A stretch of DNA of 6,176 bases from Devosia equisanguinis. GTDB lineage: Bacteria; Pseudomonadota; Alphaproteobacteria; Rhizobiales; Hyphomicrobiaceae. The stretch covers positions 1-6,176 of the forward strand of contig CAMDMH010000211.1 of assembly GCA_945901835.1 (NCBI GenBank). Reading direction: 5' to 3'. The notes under the pieces are model-generated. The model was given only the letters and a program-made list of their open reading frames with translations, did no database searches and was not told where the DNA came from. Shown here one piece after another: positions 1 to 5,818 of this stretch (its first letter is position 1; each line of letters begins with the position of its first letter). The translations under genes and the position numbers were made by a program.

Positions 1-933
1 CTGGAACGCGAGCGTCGTCTCGACCATGTCGTCCATGTTCTGGCAGTTGACGATGCCGTAGCAGTCGCACATCGCGAGATACGCCGCGTAGTCGCCGGCG
101 ATAGCGCCGGTGTGGGACAGGGCGGCTTCCTGGCCCGCGTGGCTCTTACCAGTCTTGATCGCGATGATCGGCTTGCCCGCCGCGAGCGCCTTGCCGGCAG
201 CCGCCATGAACGCTTGCGGCCGCCGGATGCCCTCGATGAACATCACGATCTGCCGTGTTTCCGGATCGTCGACCACGTAGTTGAGGAAGTCTTCCAGTCC
301 GATGTCGGGCTCGTTGCCCGTCGAGATGCCGTAGGAGAAGCGCAATCCGCGGTCGGCCGCCACCTGCATGAAGAATTGCAGATTGCCGCCCGACTGGAAC
401 ACGAGGCCGACCGGACCGGCGGGAACCTGGCAGAGATCGCCGTTGGGATAGGCGAACAGGCGCTCGCGGTAGCTGAAATAGCCCATGCAGTTGGGGCCGG
501 AGATCCTGAGCCTGGAATGGTCGAGGAACTCCTTCAACCATGCCCCGCGCTTCTTGGATTCCGGATCTTCGCCGTCCCCCATCGCGCCGGAGTAGATCGT
601 GGCGGTCGCAACGCCGGCTGCTTCCGCGTCCTCGAGCACGCCCGCGACGCCGGCGGCCGGCACGATCACCGTGGCGTGCTCCACGGTCTCCGGAAGATCG
701 CGCAGGCTCGGATAGGCCCGCTCGCCGAAGATCTCCTTCTGCCGCGGATTGACCAGATAGATCCGGCCGGCATAGCCGTGCGTCTTGAGGTTCTGATAGA
801 TCTGCGCGGGCCAGCGCCCCCGTTCCGACGCACCGACGATCGCCAGCGACTTGGCCGATAGTACCGTCCGCGGCGAACGAAACAGCGTTTCAGACTGTTC
901 TTGCGACGTGCTCTTGCCCTTCACTGCCGGCAT
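1..933 (-). CDS. Acyl-CoA synthetase (NDP-forming) / CoA-binding protein, N-terminal part, cut by window edge
   Basis: The first 311 codons are read from ATG at 933 down to base 1 with no stop. I did this translation by hand because the gene runs off the window. Residues about 20-120 form a CoA-binding Rossmann domain with a G-A-S-E-R-G motif at 34-39 and VNPR further on. A succinyl-CoA-ligase-like region follows, with GPNCMG at 146-151, QSGG at 180-183 and GNEPD at 206-210. SHTGA at 273-277 matches the loop whose histidine (here His274) carries the phosphate in ADP-forming acetyl-CoA synthetases. Family members convert an acyl-CoA, phosphate and NDP to the free acid and NTP, or run in reverse, in the cytoplasm. 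The start is supported by GAGGA at 939-943, five bases before the ATG. The ATP-grasp (beta) half would lie beyond the left edge, so whether this is a full fusion or an alpha-type subunit cannot be seen. The substrate is unknown. Confidence 0.92.
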   Translation of the reverse strand, partial: MPAVKGKSTSQEQSETLFRSPRTVLSAKSLAIVGASERGRWPAQIYQNLKTHGYAGRIYLVNPRQKEIFGERAYPSLRDLPETVEHATVIVPAAGVAGVLEDAEAAGVATATIYSGAMGDGEDPESKKRGAWLKEFLDHSRLRISGPNCMGYFSYRERLFAYPNGDLCQVPAGPVGLVFQSGGNLQFFMQVAADRGLRFSYGISTGNEPDIGLEDFLNYVVDDPETRQIVMFIEGIRRPQAFMAAAGKALAAGKPIIAIKTGKSHAGQEAALSHTGAIAGDYAAYLAMCDCYGIVNCQNMDDMVETTLAFQ

Positions 934-1183
934 CTCCGTCCTCGCATCGTTGCAGACCCACGGCGTCTCCGCGCCGTTCACGACGATAGCAAAGCTGCAC
1001 TCGCAGGCCCGGTCAAGGGGCAAGGGGCAAGCGGCAATGGAAACCAGCGGCCTCCCATGGCAATGAAACGCGACCGTCGTCCTCGACCGAAGCGCGGCGC
1101 AGCCGAGCGAGCGTCGGGGAACCAGCACCGTAGGTTGGGTCAAGGCCACTGGCCCATAGGCGCTAACATGGAAGTTTCTGCGT

Positions 1184-1217
1184 TCCCGGAAGCCGAGTGA
1201 AGCGAGGCTATCCGGGA
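1184..1217. repeat. REP-like hairpin
   Basis: TCCCGGAAGCC at 1184-1194 pairs with GGCT-A-TCCGGGA at 1206-1217. This is an 11-bp stem with one bulged A at 1210 and an 11-base loop containing GAAGCGA. From memory, stems of the form CCCGGAT...GAGCGAAGCGA...ATCCGGG are frequent in Bradyrhizobium-type intergenic DNA. The stem is certain; the family assignment is recollection only. Confidence 0.6.
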
Positions 1218-1218
1218 C

Positions 1219-1243
1219 CTTTACACCTCTGAAATGCGTAAAG
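1219..1243. repeat. Small inverted repeat CTTTAC/GTAAAG
   Basis: CTTTAC at 1219-1224 pairs with GTAAAG at 1238-1243 across a 13-base loop. The flanking CCGGG (1212-1216) and CCCGG (1246-1250) could extend this stem with two mismatched positions. That would compete with the hairpins on either side, so the folds are partly mutually exclusive. Confidence 0.4.
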
Positions 1244-1244
1244 A

Positions 1245-1292
1245 CCCCGGCTCTTCTCATTCCGACCTCGCGGTCGGAACGCTCGTCCGGGG
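1245..1292. repeat. Compound hairpin with a perfect 8-bp inner stem
   Basis: The inner stem is TTCCGACC (1260-1267) with GGTCGGAA (1272-1279) around a TCGC tetraloop. The outer stem is CCCCGG (1245-1250) with CCGGGG (1287-1292), separated from the inner one by an internal loop. No T tract follows on either strand, so I do not call it a rho-independent terminator. Confidence 0.6.
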
Positions 1293-1392
1293 ACGCAAGG
1301 AGAGGATTTTGCCTACCGTCCGGCTATATTGGCGCGGATGGGCCGCTGGCCGCGACGCAACAATTCCCGGCATGCCTTGGATGTTTGGTCGC

Positions 1393-1420
1393 CCCCGGCT
1401 CGCGCGATGCGCGTCCGGGG
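1393..1420. repeat. GC-rich hairpin next to the right 12-bp inverted repeat
   Basis: CCCCGG (1393-1398) pairs with CCGGGG (1415-1420), and CGCGC (1401-1405) pairs with GCGCG (1409-1413) around a GAT loop. There is a small asymmetric internal loop of CT opposite T. It directly abuts the right copy of the 12-bp inverted repeat, and its outer arms are the same CCCCGG/CCGGGG as in the compound hairpin at 1245-1292. Confidence 0.6.
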
Positions 1421-1451
1421 TTGACCCAACCTGCATGGGACGCGCTATGGC

Positions 1452-1473
1452 AATGATGTTTTTGATCATCATT
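1452..1473. repeat. AT-rich hairpin AATGATG/CATCATT
   Basis: AATGATG at 1452-1458 pairs with CATCATT at 1467-1473 around an 8-base T-rich loop. It is the only AT-rich hairpin of the cluster and lies directly beside the GC-rich stem downstream of the Bug receptor gene. Confidence 0.5.
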
Positions 1474-1515
1474 ATCCGACCGGTGAATCGGGAAAGTGGT
1501 TCCGTCCGGTCGGAT
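1474..1515. repeat. 10-bp stem-loop just downstream of the Bug receptor stop codon
   Basis: ATCCGACCGG (1474-1483) pairs perfectly with CCGGTCGGAT (1506-1515). The 22-base loop itself holds GGAA...TTCC. The stem begins 6 bases after the stop codon of the minus-strand receptor gene, so it would lie in the 3' end of that mRNA. On the minus strand it is followed by an AAAAA run rather than a T run, so it is not a canonical intrinsic terminator. It could still protect the mRNA 3' end. The loop plus right arm (GGGAAAGTGG...CCGG...GATGATGC) resembles a dispersed Rhizobiales intergenic repeat I remember, unverified. Confidence 0.5.
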
Positions 1516-1521
1516 GATGCT

Positions 1522-2583
1522 TTACCGCGCCGGTCCCTCCATCAGCACCTTGGCGCGCGCTAGCACGGCCGGTGGCGTGTTGACGATCGCCTCGGCGATG
1601 CGATGGCATTCCTCGCCCGGCGTGAAGGTGATCTCCATCCGCGTCTTCTCGGCCTCTGCCAGCAGTTCGGGGTCCTTCAGTGTCGCTTCGAACGCCTTGC
1701 GCAGTGCAGCGACCCGCTCCGCGGGTACGCCAGGCGTCGTCACGAACGCGCGCGAGATCGGGGTGTCCGCCGAAAGGAACGTCAGCACTTGCCGGTCCTC
1801 GTCGTTCTTCGCGAGCTCTAGCATCAACGGTACGTCCGGCAGATCCGGCGCACGCTTCAACGCGACCTGGACGAGGATGTTGATCTTCTTCTCCGCGATC
1901 CAGTGGGGGTGGCCGCGCTTCCAGGAAACCCACACGTTCGATCCGCGGCCGCCGACCTCGCCCTTCTCCATCGCGATGTTGATCTCGTTGCCGCCGGGAT
2001 AGCCGCTGACGATGCGGAACTTCGTACCGACGAGCAGATTGAGCGCATTGGGATAGATGAACGCGGGTGATGCCGCACCCGACGAGCCGACCACCAGCTC
2101 GCGCTCCATCGCGTCCTGGATCGTCCGGATGCCTGTCGTGTGCCAGGCGTTTATGACATTCGGGCTCTCCGTCGTGTTGCCGAGCCAGTGGAACGTGCGA
2201 ACGTCGGCTTCCAGGCCCGACTTGCCGATCGCCTGCGCAGTCGGGATGCTTTGCATGATCGCATGCAGGACGGAGCCGTCACGGGCCGCGACCTTCGCTA
2301 TGTAGTTGGCCGCGCCGATGCCCACGCCCGACGGCATGTTGCGCGCGACGATCGTCGGATTGCCGGGAATGTGGCGGCCCAGGTGCCGCGCTATGAGGCG
2401 AGCCCTGACGTCGTAGTCGCCGCCCGGTGAGGTCGGCACGATCATGTCGAGTGACCGGCCCCGGTAGAAATCGGCGATCGGATCGGCTTGTGCGGCCGGT
2501 ATCATCGGCAGCAGCCCAGTGAATGAGAATGTGAATGAGAATGTGAGCGTGACCGCGAGCGCACGCGCCAGGGCTTTCCACAT
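1522..2583 (-). CDS. Tripartite tricarboxylate transporter (TctC/Bug family) substrate-binding protein
   Basis: This 353-residue exported protein would bind a small carboxylate or similar ligand in the periplasm and pass it to a TctA/TctB membrane pair. Residues 1-33 are a signal peptide with a positive N-terminus, a hydrophobic core and a cleavage site after AQA (31-33). The mature part begins DPIADFYRGRSLDMIV, followed by PTSPGGDYDVRARLIARHLG and IPGNPTIVARNMPSGVG. This is the usual pattern of the longer TctC-like receptors found in many copies in Bradyrhizobium and related genera. The start at 2583 is fixed by AGGGAGG (2589-2595), five bases upstream. The gene ends in TAA at 1522-1524. The ABC-F gene lies 90 bp upstream on the same strand. 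No TctA or TctB gene is in the window, so the membrane partner is unknown. The ligand cannot be read from sequence. The signal peptide holds a 12-bp tandem duplication, reported separately. Confidence 0.92.
   Translation of the reverse strand: MWKALARALAVTLTFSFTFSFTGLLPMIPAAQADPIADFYRGRSLDMIVPTSPGGDYDVRARLIARHLGRHIPGNPTIVARNMPSGVGIGAANYIAKVAARDGSVLHAIMQSIPTAQAIGKSGLEADVRTFHWLGNTTESPNVINAWHTTGIRTIQDAMERELVVGSSGAASPAFIYPNALNLLVGTKFRIVSGYPGGNEINIAMEKGEVGGRGSNVWVSWKRGHPHWIAEKKINILVQVALKRAPDLPDVPLMLELAKNDEDRQVLTFLSADTPISRAFVTTPGVPAERVAALRKAFEATLKDPELLAEAEKTRMEITFTPGEECHRIAEAIVNTPPAVLARAKVLMEGPAR
2519..2542. repeat. 12-bp tandem repeat, two perfect copies, inside the receptor signal peptide
   Basis: GTGAATGAGAAT occurs at 2519-2530 and again at 2531-2542, followed by a degenerate partial copy starting GTGAGCG. 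On the coding (minus) strand it encodes the repeated T-F-S-F unit in the hydrophobic core of the signal peptide (residues 14-21). The 12-bp unit keeps the reading frame. Confidence 0.9.
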
Positions 2584-2595
2584 CGTCGCCTCCCT
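2584..2595 (-). promoter_or_regulatory. Strong ribosome binding site of the Bug receptor gene
   Basis: On the minus strand AGGGAGG (2595-2589) is followed by a 5-base spacer and the ATG at 2583. It decides the start codon and suggests good translation. The 90-bp gap to the ABC-F stop shows no intrinsic terminator with a T tract, so read-through from the ABC-F gene is possible. Confidence 0.7.
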
Positions 2596-2673
2596 CGCGC
2601 GAAGACATCGTTATGCCGCGCACACGAAGTGCTCGCACAGCCGTCGTAGTCGGTCAACGACGCCAGCGGCAGC

Positions 2674-4572
2674 TTACGCCTCGGCTGTCGCCGCCTCGTA
2701 CGCTTCCGTCGCGACGAGCCAGGCTTCCTCGGCCGCACCGAGATCCTTGGCGAGTTGCCCGCGCTCCATCGACAGCTTCTGCGCGCGCGCCGGGTCCTTC
2801 GTATAGAGCGCGGGATCCGTGAGCGCGGCATCCCGCTTCGCGATCTCGGCGGAAAGCTGCTCCATCTTCTTCTCGGCCGTCTGCACCCACTTCTTGAGAG
2901 GCGCCAACTCCGCGCGCTTCTCGGCTGCCGCCTTGCGCGCTTCCTGCCGGTTGGGCGCGTTCGCGTCGGCCCGCGACGAATCCCTTGACCGCGAGCGGCC
3001 CGTCGAGCGCTCCGACAACAACAGCTCGCGATAGCTGTCCATGTCGCCGTCGTAGGGATTGACCCCGCCGTTGCGCACGATCCACAGCCGGTCGGCGGAA
3101 GCCTCCACGAGATGCCGGTCGTGGCTGATCAGGATCACGGCACCCTCGTAGTCGTTGAGTGCGTGGATCAGCGCCTCGCGGCTGTCGACGTCGAGATGGT
3201 TCGTCGGCTCGTCGAGGATCAGCAGGTGCGGCCCCGTGAACGTTGTCAGCATCATCAGGAGGCGCGCTTTCTCGCCGCCCGACAGGTTCTCGCACTTGGT
3301 ATCGGCCTTATCGTAGGAAAAGCCGTAGACGCCTAGACGAGTACGCCGCTGCGCTTCCGTCGCATCCGGCAGTAGCTCAGTCATGTAGCCGTAGGGCGTC
3401 CGCTGCGTCACGAGATCGTCGAGCTGATGCTGCGCGAAGAACCCCACCTGCATCTTCGACGCAGCTCGCATCGTGCCGGTCATCAGGGGCAGACGCCCCG
3501 CGATCAGCTTGGCGAACGTAGACTTGCCGTTGCCGTTCTGACCGAGCAGCGCGATCCGGTCATCGTGGTCGATCCTGAGATCCATCCCGCGCAGGATCGG
3601 ATTGCCTTCCGCGTATCCGACGCTTCCGCCTTCGATACGGATCAACGGACTGGCGAGTTCCTTAGCCGGGCTCGTCAGCCGGAACGGCACAACGCGGTCT
3701 TCGCTCGCTTCCGCGATCGGCTGCATCTTGGCGAGCGCCTTCACGCGGCTCTGCGCCTGCGTCGCCTTGCTGGCCTTGGCCTTGAACCGGAGAATGAACG
3801 CTTCGAGGTGCTTGCGCTGGTCGTCCTGCTTCTTCTTCAGCTTGAGATCGAGATCGTTCTTCGCCCGGCGCTGGGCCTCGAAGTTGTCGTAGCCGCCCGT
3901 GTAGAGCTGCAGCCGTCCCCGATCGAGATGCAGTATCGCGCCGACAGCGCGGTTCAGCAGGTCGCGGTCGTGGCTGACCATCAGCACGGTGTGCGGGTAG
4001 GTCCTGAGATGGCTTTCGAGCCACAACGTACCCTCGAGGTCGAGATAGTTCGTCGGCTCGTCGAGCAGCAGCAGATCAGGCTCGAGAAACAGCACCGCGC
4101 CGAGCGCCACGCGCATCCGCCAGCCGCCCGAGAAGTCGCGGCATGGACGCCGCTGCGCCGCATCGTCGAAACCCAGGCCCGCGAGGATCTGCGCGGCGCG
4201 AGCAGGTGCGGAATGCGCGTCCATGTCGGCGAGCCGCACGTGGATGTCCGCGATCCGGCCCGGATCTGTCGCCGTTTCCGCCTCCGCGAGAAGGCTCGCA
4301 CGCTCGGTGTCGGTCGAGAGTACCCAGTCGATCAGGCTGTCGTCGCCGCCGGGCGCCTCTTGCGTGACGTAGCCGATGCGCTGGCCGCGCGGCCGCTGGA
4401 TCGCGCCGAGATCGGGTGCGATCTCGCCCGAGATCAGGCGCAGAAGCGTGGTCTTGCCGGCGCCGTTGCGGCCGACGAGGCCAACCTTGTGCCCATCCGG
4501 TATCCCGACGGTCGCGCCCTCCAGAATGGGGCGGCCCTCGATCCGGTACGAAAGATCGTTGATGTGAAGCAT
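2674..4572 (-). CDS. ABC-F family ATPase (YheS-like), ribosome-associated translation factor
   Basis: This cytoplasmic protein of 632 residues has two ABC ATPase domains and no membrane segment. ABC-F proteins bind the ribosomal E site and influence stalled or slow translation. Domain 1: Walker A GRNGAGKTT at 34-42, signature FSGGW at 147-151, Walker B ending DE at 171-172, switch His201. A basic inter-domain linker spans about 235-310, with RFKAKASKATQAQSR near 262-276. Domain 2: Walker A GQNGNGKST at 344-352, signature LSGGEKAR from 430, DE at 454-455, switch His484. A charged, probably coiled-coil C-terminal extension runs from about 525. Length, motif order and the FSGGWRMR wording match E. 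coli YheS (about 637 residues) better than EttA or Uup. The first D-loop reads NYLD, while the second has the usual NHLD. I chose ATG at 4572 because family members begin at MLHINDLSYR; a GTG at 4620 would add 16 unrelated residues. No clear Shine-Dalgarno precedes either. Confidence 0.95.
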   Translation of the reverse strand: MLHINDLSYRIEGRPILEGATVGIPDGHKVGLVGRNGAGKTTLLRLISGEIAPDLGAIQRPRGQRIGYVTQEAPGGDDSLIDWVLSTDTERASLLAEAETATDPGRIADIHVRLADMDAHSAPARAAQILAGLGFDDAAQRRPCRDFSGGWRMRVALGAVLFLEPDLLLLDEPTNYLDLEGTLWLESHLRTYPHTVLMVSHDRDLLNRAVGAILHLDRGRLQLYTGGYDNFEAQRRAKNDLDLKLKKKQDDQRKHLEAFILRFKAKASKATQAQSRVKALAKMQPIAEASEDRVVPFRLTSPAKELASPLIRIEGGSVGYAEGNPILRGMDLRIDHDDRIALLGQNGNGKSTFAKLIAGRLPLMTGTMRAASKMQVGFFAQHQLDDLVTQRTPYGYMTELLPDATEAQRRTRLGVYGFSYDKADTKCENLSGGEKARLLMMLTTFTGPHLLILDEPTNHLDVDSREALIHALNDYEGAVILISHDRHLVEASADRLWIVRNGGVNPYDGDMDSYRELLLSERSTGRSRSRDSSRADANAPNRQEARKAAAEKRAELAPLKKWVQTAEKKMEQLSAEIAKRDAALTDPALYTKDPARAQKLSMERGQLAKDLGAAEEAWLVATEAYEAATAEA

Positions 4573-4620
4573 CGCCGCGAGATACCCGGTGCCGCGTCCG
4601 ATGTCACGGGTTGCGAGCAC

Positions 4621-4649
4621 TTGCCTGATGAGGATTGGAACAATATAAC
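4621..4649 (+). promoter_or_regulatory. Candidate sigma70-type promoter for znuA
   Basis: TTGCCT (4621-4626) and TATAAC (4644-4649) are separated by 17 bases, with 4/6 and 5/6 matches to the -35 and -10 consensus. Transcription would begin near 4656, giving a leader of roughly 70 bases before the znuA ATG. The -10 lies inside the Zur-like palindrome, which is the right place for repression. Confidence 0.5.
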
Positions 4650-4653
4650 ATTC
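4638..4653. promoter_or_regulatory. Candidate Zur (zinc uptake regulator) operator
   Basis: GAACAATATAACATTC is an imperfect palindrome centred on TATA (4644-4647), with outer arms GAA/TTC. On the minus strand it contains AATGTTATA, which equals one half of the published gamma-proteobacterial Zur box (GAAATGTTATANTATAACATTTC, as I remember it). The other half matches only about half of its positions. A wider inverted pair, GATGAG (4627-4632) and CTCATC (4653-4658), flanks it. The position upstream of znuA and over the -10 supports the call. The alphaproteobacterial consensus differs, so this is a candidate only. Confidence 0.45.
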
Positions 4654-4728
4654 TCATCCACGAATTGGCGCGAGACCTTCCCTGGCAAGACTGTGCAGGG
4701 CCTCGGCCGCGAGCGCAAAGCAGGCTCC

Positions 4729-5700
4729 ATGTCGATATTTTTGCGATTTTTAAGTCTGCTCGTCACTGCGATCTGCGTTGTCGCTCTCCCCGCGTCTGCC
4801 CAAATCCCGATGAAACAGCCCACCGCCCTTGACGTCGTGGTGACCTCAAAGCCCATCCACGCGCTCGTCGCCGATGTCATGAATGGAGTGGGCACGCCCA
4901 AGCTGCTGGTCGACGGCACGGCCTCACCGCACACGTTCTCGATGCGCCCCTCCGACGCCCAGAAGCTCAGCCGCGCCGGCGTGTTCTTCCGCGTTTCCGA
5001 AGCATTGGAGCCGTTCACGGCCAAGGTCGTCCGCGCGCTGCCCCGCACGGTCAAGGCCGTGACCTTGGCCGAAGCGCCCGGCGTGACGCTGTTGCAGCGG
5101 CGCACTGGCGGACCGTTCGAGGTGCACAAGCACACCCATTCCCACGGCAAGCACAAGCACGGCAGCGAGCCCGACGAACTCTACGACGCCCACATCTGGC
5201 TAGATCCAGCGAACGCCAAGGCGATGGCCCGCGCGATAGCATCGACACTCGCCGAGGTAGCACCTGCCGACGCCGCGCGTTTCAACGCCAACGCCGACGC
5301 CCTTGCCGCTCGGCTGGACGACTTGTCATCCGCACTCAAGCTCGAACTGGCCTCGGTTGCCGAGCGGCCGTTCGTGGTGCTGCACGATGCCTATCAGTAC
5401 TTCGAGAAGAGCTTCGGCCTGTCGGCGATCGGTTCGATCATGGTCGATCCCGATGAGCAGCCGAGCGCAAGGCGCATCTCGGACCTGCGCCGCAAGGTCG
5501 GCCAGCTTTCCGCCGTATGCGCCTTCGCCGAGCCGGGCCAGCAGCCCAAGATCGTCGCCAGCGTCACCGAAGGCACGCCGACGCGCACGGCGATCCTCGA
5601 CCCCGAAGGCATCATGCTTGAGCCCGGTCCCGACCTTTATTTCAAGCTGATGCGCGGCCTCGCCAGCACGATGAAGACCTGCCTCGCCGCGCCGGCATGA
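4729..5700 (+). CDS. znuA: Zinc ABC transporter periplasmic substrate-binding protein ZnuA
   Basis: This 323-residue protein captures Zn2+ in the periplasm and delivers it to ZnuB/ZnuC. Residues 1-24 form a signal peptide with cleavage after ASA (22-24). Expected metal ligands are His68 (in SPHTFSMRPSD), His155 (in DAHIWLDP), His219 (in LHDAYQYFEKSFGL) and an acidic residue near Asp291 (in ILDPEG). The ZnuA-type histidine loop is short, with six His between 133 and 144 (HKHTHSHGKHKH). Cys264 (CAFAEP) and Cys318 (TCL) match the disulfide pair of E. coli ZnuA. The start is ATG 4729: the signal peptide begins there, and AAGCAGG (4718-4724) lies four bases upstream. The frame is open far upstream, but that stretch is antisense to the ABC-F gene. 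No znuB or znuC is in the window; the next gene downstream is unrelated. Regulation by Zur is plausible from the upstream palindrome. The three His ligands, His loop and Cys pair favour zinc over manganese. Confidence 0.95.
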   Translation: MSIFLRFLSLLVTAICVVALPASAQIPMKQPTALDVVVTSKPIHALVADVMNGVGTPKLLVDGTASPHTFSMRPSDAQKLSRAGVFFRVSEALEPFTAKVVRALPRTVKAVTLAEAPGVTLLQRRTGGPFEVHKHTHSHGKHKHGSEPDELYDAHIWLDPANAKAMARAIASTLAEVAPADAARFNANADALAARLDDLSSALKLELASVAERPFVVLHDAYQYFEKSFGLSAIGSIMVDPDEQPSARRISDLRRKVGQLSAVCAFAEPGQQPKIVASVTEGTPTRTAILDPEGIMLEPGPDLYFKLMRGLASTMKTCLAAPA

Positions 5701-5818
5701 TCGCAAGCTGAGCCTGAACAGCGAACACTTTCTCTCCCTTATCCGCCTGTAAGGCCGTGTGGCGTGATTCCTTTCGCGTTGCCGCGCCTATCCAGAATCA
5801 TCCGGGGAGAATTGCATC
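5701..5818. other. 118-bp gap between znuA and the next plus-strand gene
   Basis: I see no T-tailed hairpin that would end znuA transcription and no convincing promoter pair. Whether the downstream gene is co-transcribed with znuA cannot be settled from the sequence. The only clear signal is the ribosome binding site at its right end. Confidence 0.6.
5804..5810 (+). promoter_or_regulatory. Ribosome binding site of the downstream exported-protein gene
   Basis: GGGGAGA lies eight bases before the ATG at 5819. It fixes the start of the partial gene at the right edge, which has no other start support apart from its signal peptide. Confidence 0.7.

Larger units (their letters stand above)
1132..1432. 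repeat. Palindrome-rich segment bounded by a perfect 12-bp inverted repeat
   Basis: AGGTTGGGTCAA at 1132-1143 is the exact reverse complement of TTGACCCAACCT at 1421-1432, giving a 301-bp unit with inverted ends. Inside are at least four further hairpins. The match stops at once on both sides. No transposase is present and I could not confirm a flanking target-site duplication. It could be a MITE-like non-autonomous element, or simply two copies of a dispersed intergenic repeat in opposite orientation. The inverted repeat is directly visible; the element interpretation is inference. Confidence 0.5.
934..1521. other. 588-bp intergenic region without a convincing gene; palindrome-rich
   Basis: Both neighbouring genes are on the minus strand. 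The 934-1130 part would hold the leader and promoter of the acyl-CoA synthetase-like gene. On the minus strand there is a TTGACC at 1016-1011 and a TGCTAT at 991-986, but the 19-base gap makes this a weak promoter candidate. A short direct repeat, GGGGCAA twice, lies near 1017-1030. From about 1130 to 1520 the sequence is a chain of hairpins, listed separately. The open frames here are short, overlap on both strands, have no recognisable domains and follow the palindromes, so I do not call genes. Confidence 0.75.
4573..4728. promoter_or_regulatory. Divergent intergenic control region between the ABC-F gene and znuA
   Basis: These 156 bp separate two genes transcribed away from each other, so they should hold both promoters. 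The AT-rich core at about 4631-4660 stands out from the GC-rich surroundings and carries a plus-strand promoter-like pair and a palindrome, listed separately. I found no good promoter reading toward the ABC-F gene: a TATATT (minus strand, 4647-4642) lacks a matching -35. In the znuA leader, CCCTG (4680-4684) can pair with CAGGG (4696-4700), extended by CA/TG, to form a small hairpin. Confidence 0.7.

Noticed and set aside
112..861. 249-codon plus-strand open frame
   Set aside because: It lies opposite the acyl-CoA synthetase-like gene, whose motifs (GASERG, GPNCMG, SHTGA) make the minus strand the coding one.
1452..1515. Intrinsic terminator for the Bug receptor gene
   Set aside because: The stem is good, but there is no T tract after it on the minus strand; the run there is A, and the AT-rich hairpin follows.
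1234..1563. 109-codon plus-strand frame, and a 71-codon minus-strand frame opposite it, in the repeat region
   Set aside because: Both simply read through the palindromes, overlap each other, and lack a ribosome binding site or domain. Hypothetical genes of this kind are often called over dispersed repeats.
4573..4620. GTG at 4620 as the ABC-F start, giving 648 residues
   Set aside because: The 16 extra residues do not resemble the family N-terminus, and no ribosome binding site precedes the GTG; ATG 4572 gives the usual start.
3427..4728. A 757-codon open frame on the plus strand continuing in frame into znuA, suggesting a large fusion protein
   Set aside because: The first 434 codons are antisense to the conserved ABC-F gene, show no domain, and the znuA signal peptide begins exactly at 4729. 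Long antisense frames are expected in GC-rich DNA.
4434..5156. 240-codon minus-strand open frame overlapping the start of the ABC-F gene and znuA
   Set aside because: It is antisense to the conserved ZnuA coding region, reads through the divergent promoter, and contains no recognisable domain.
5101..5163. His-rich stretch in znuA as a low-complexity repeat or microsatellite
   Set aside because: It is the expected metal-binding loop of ZnuA proteins; the codons are mixed and no DNA tandem unit is present.
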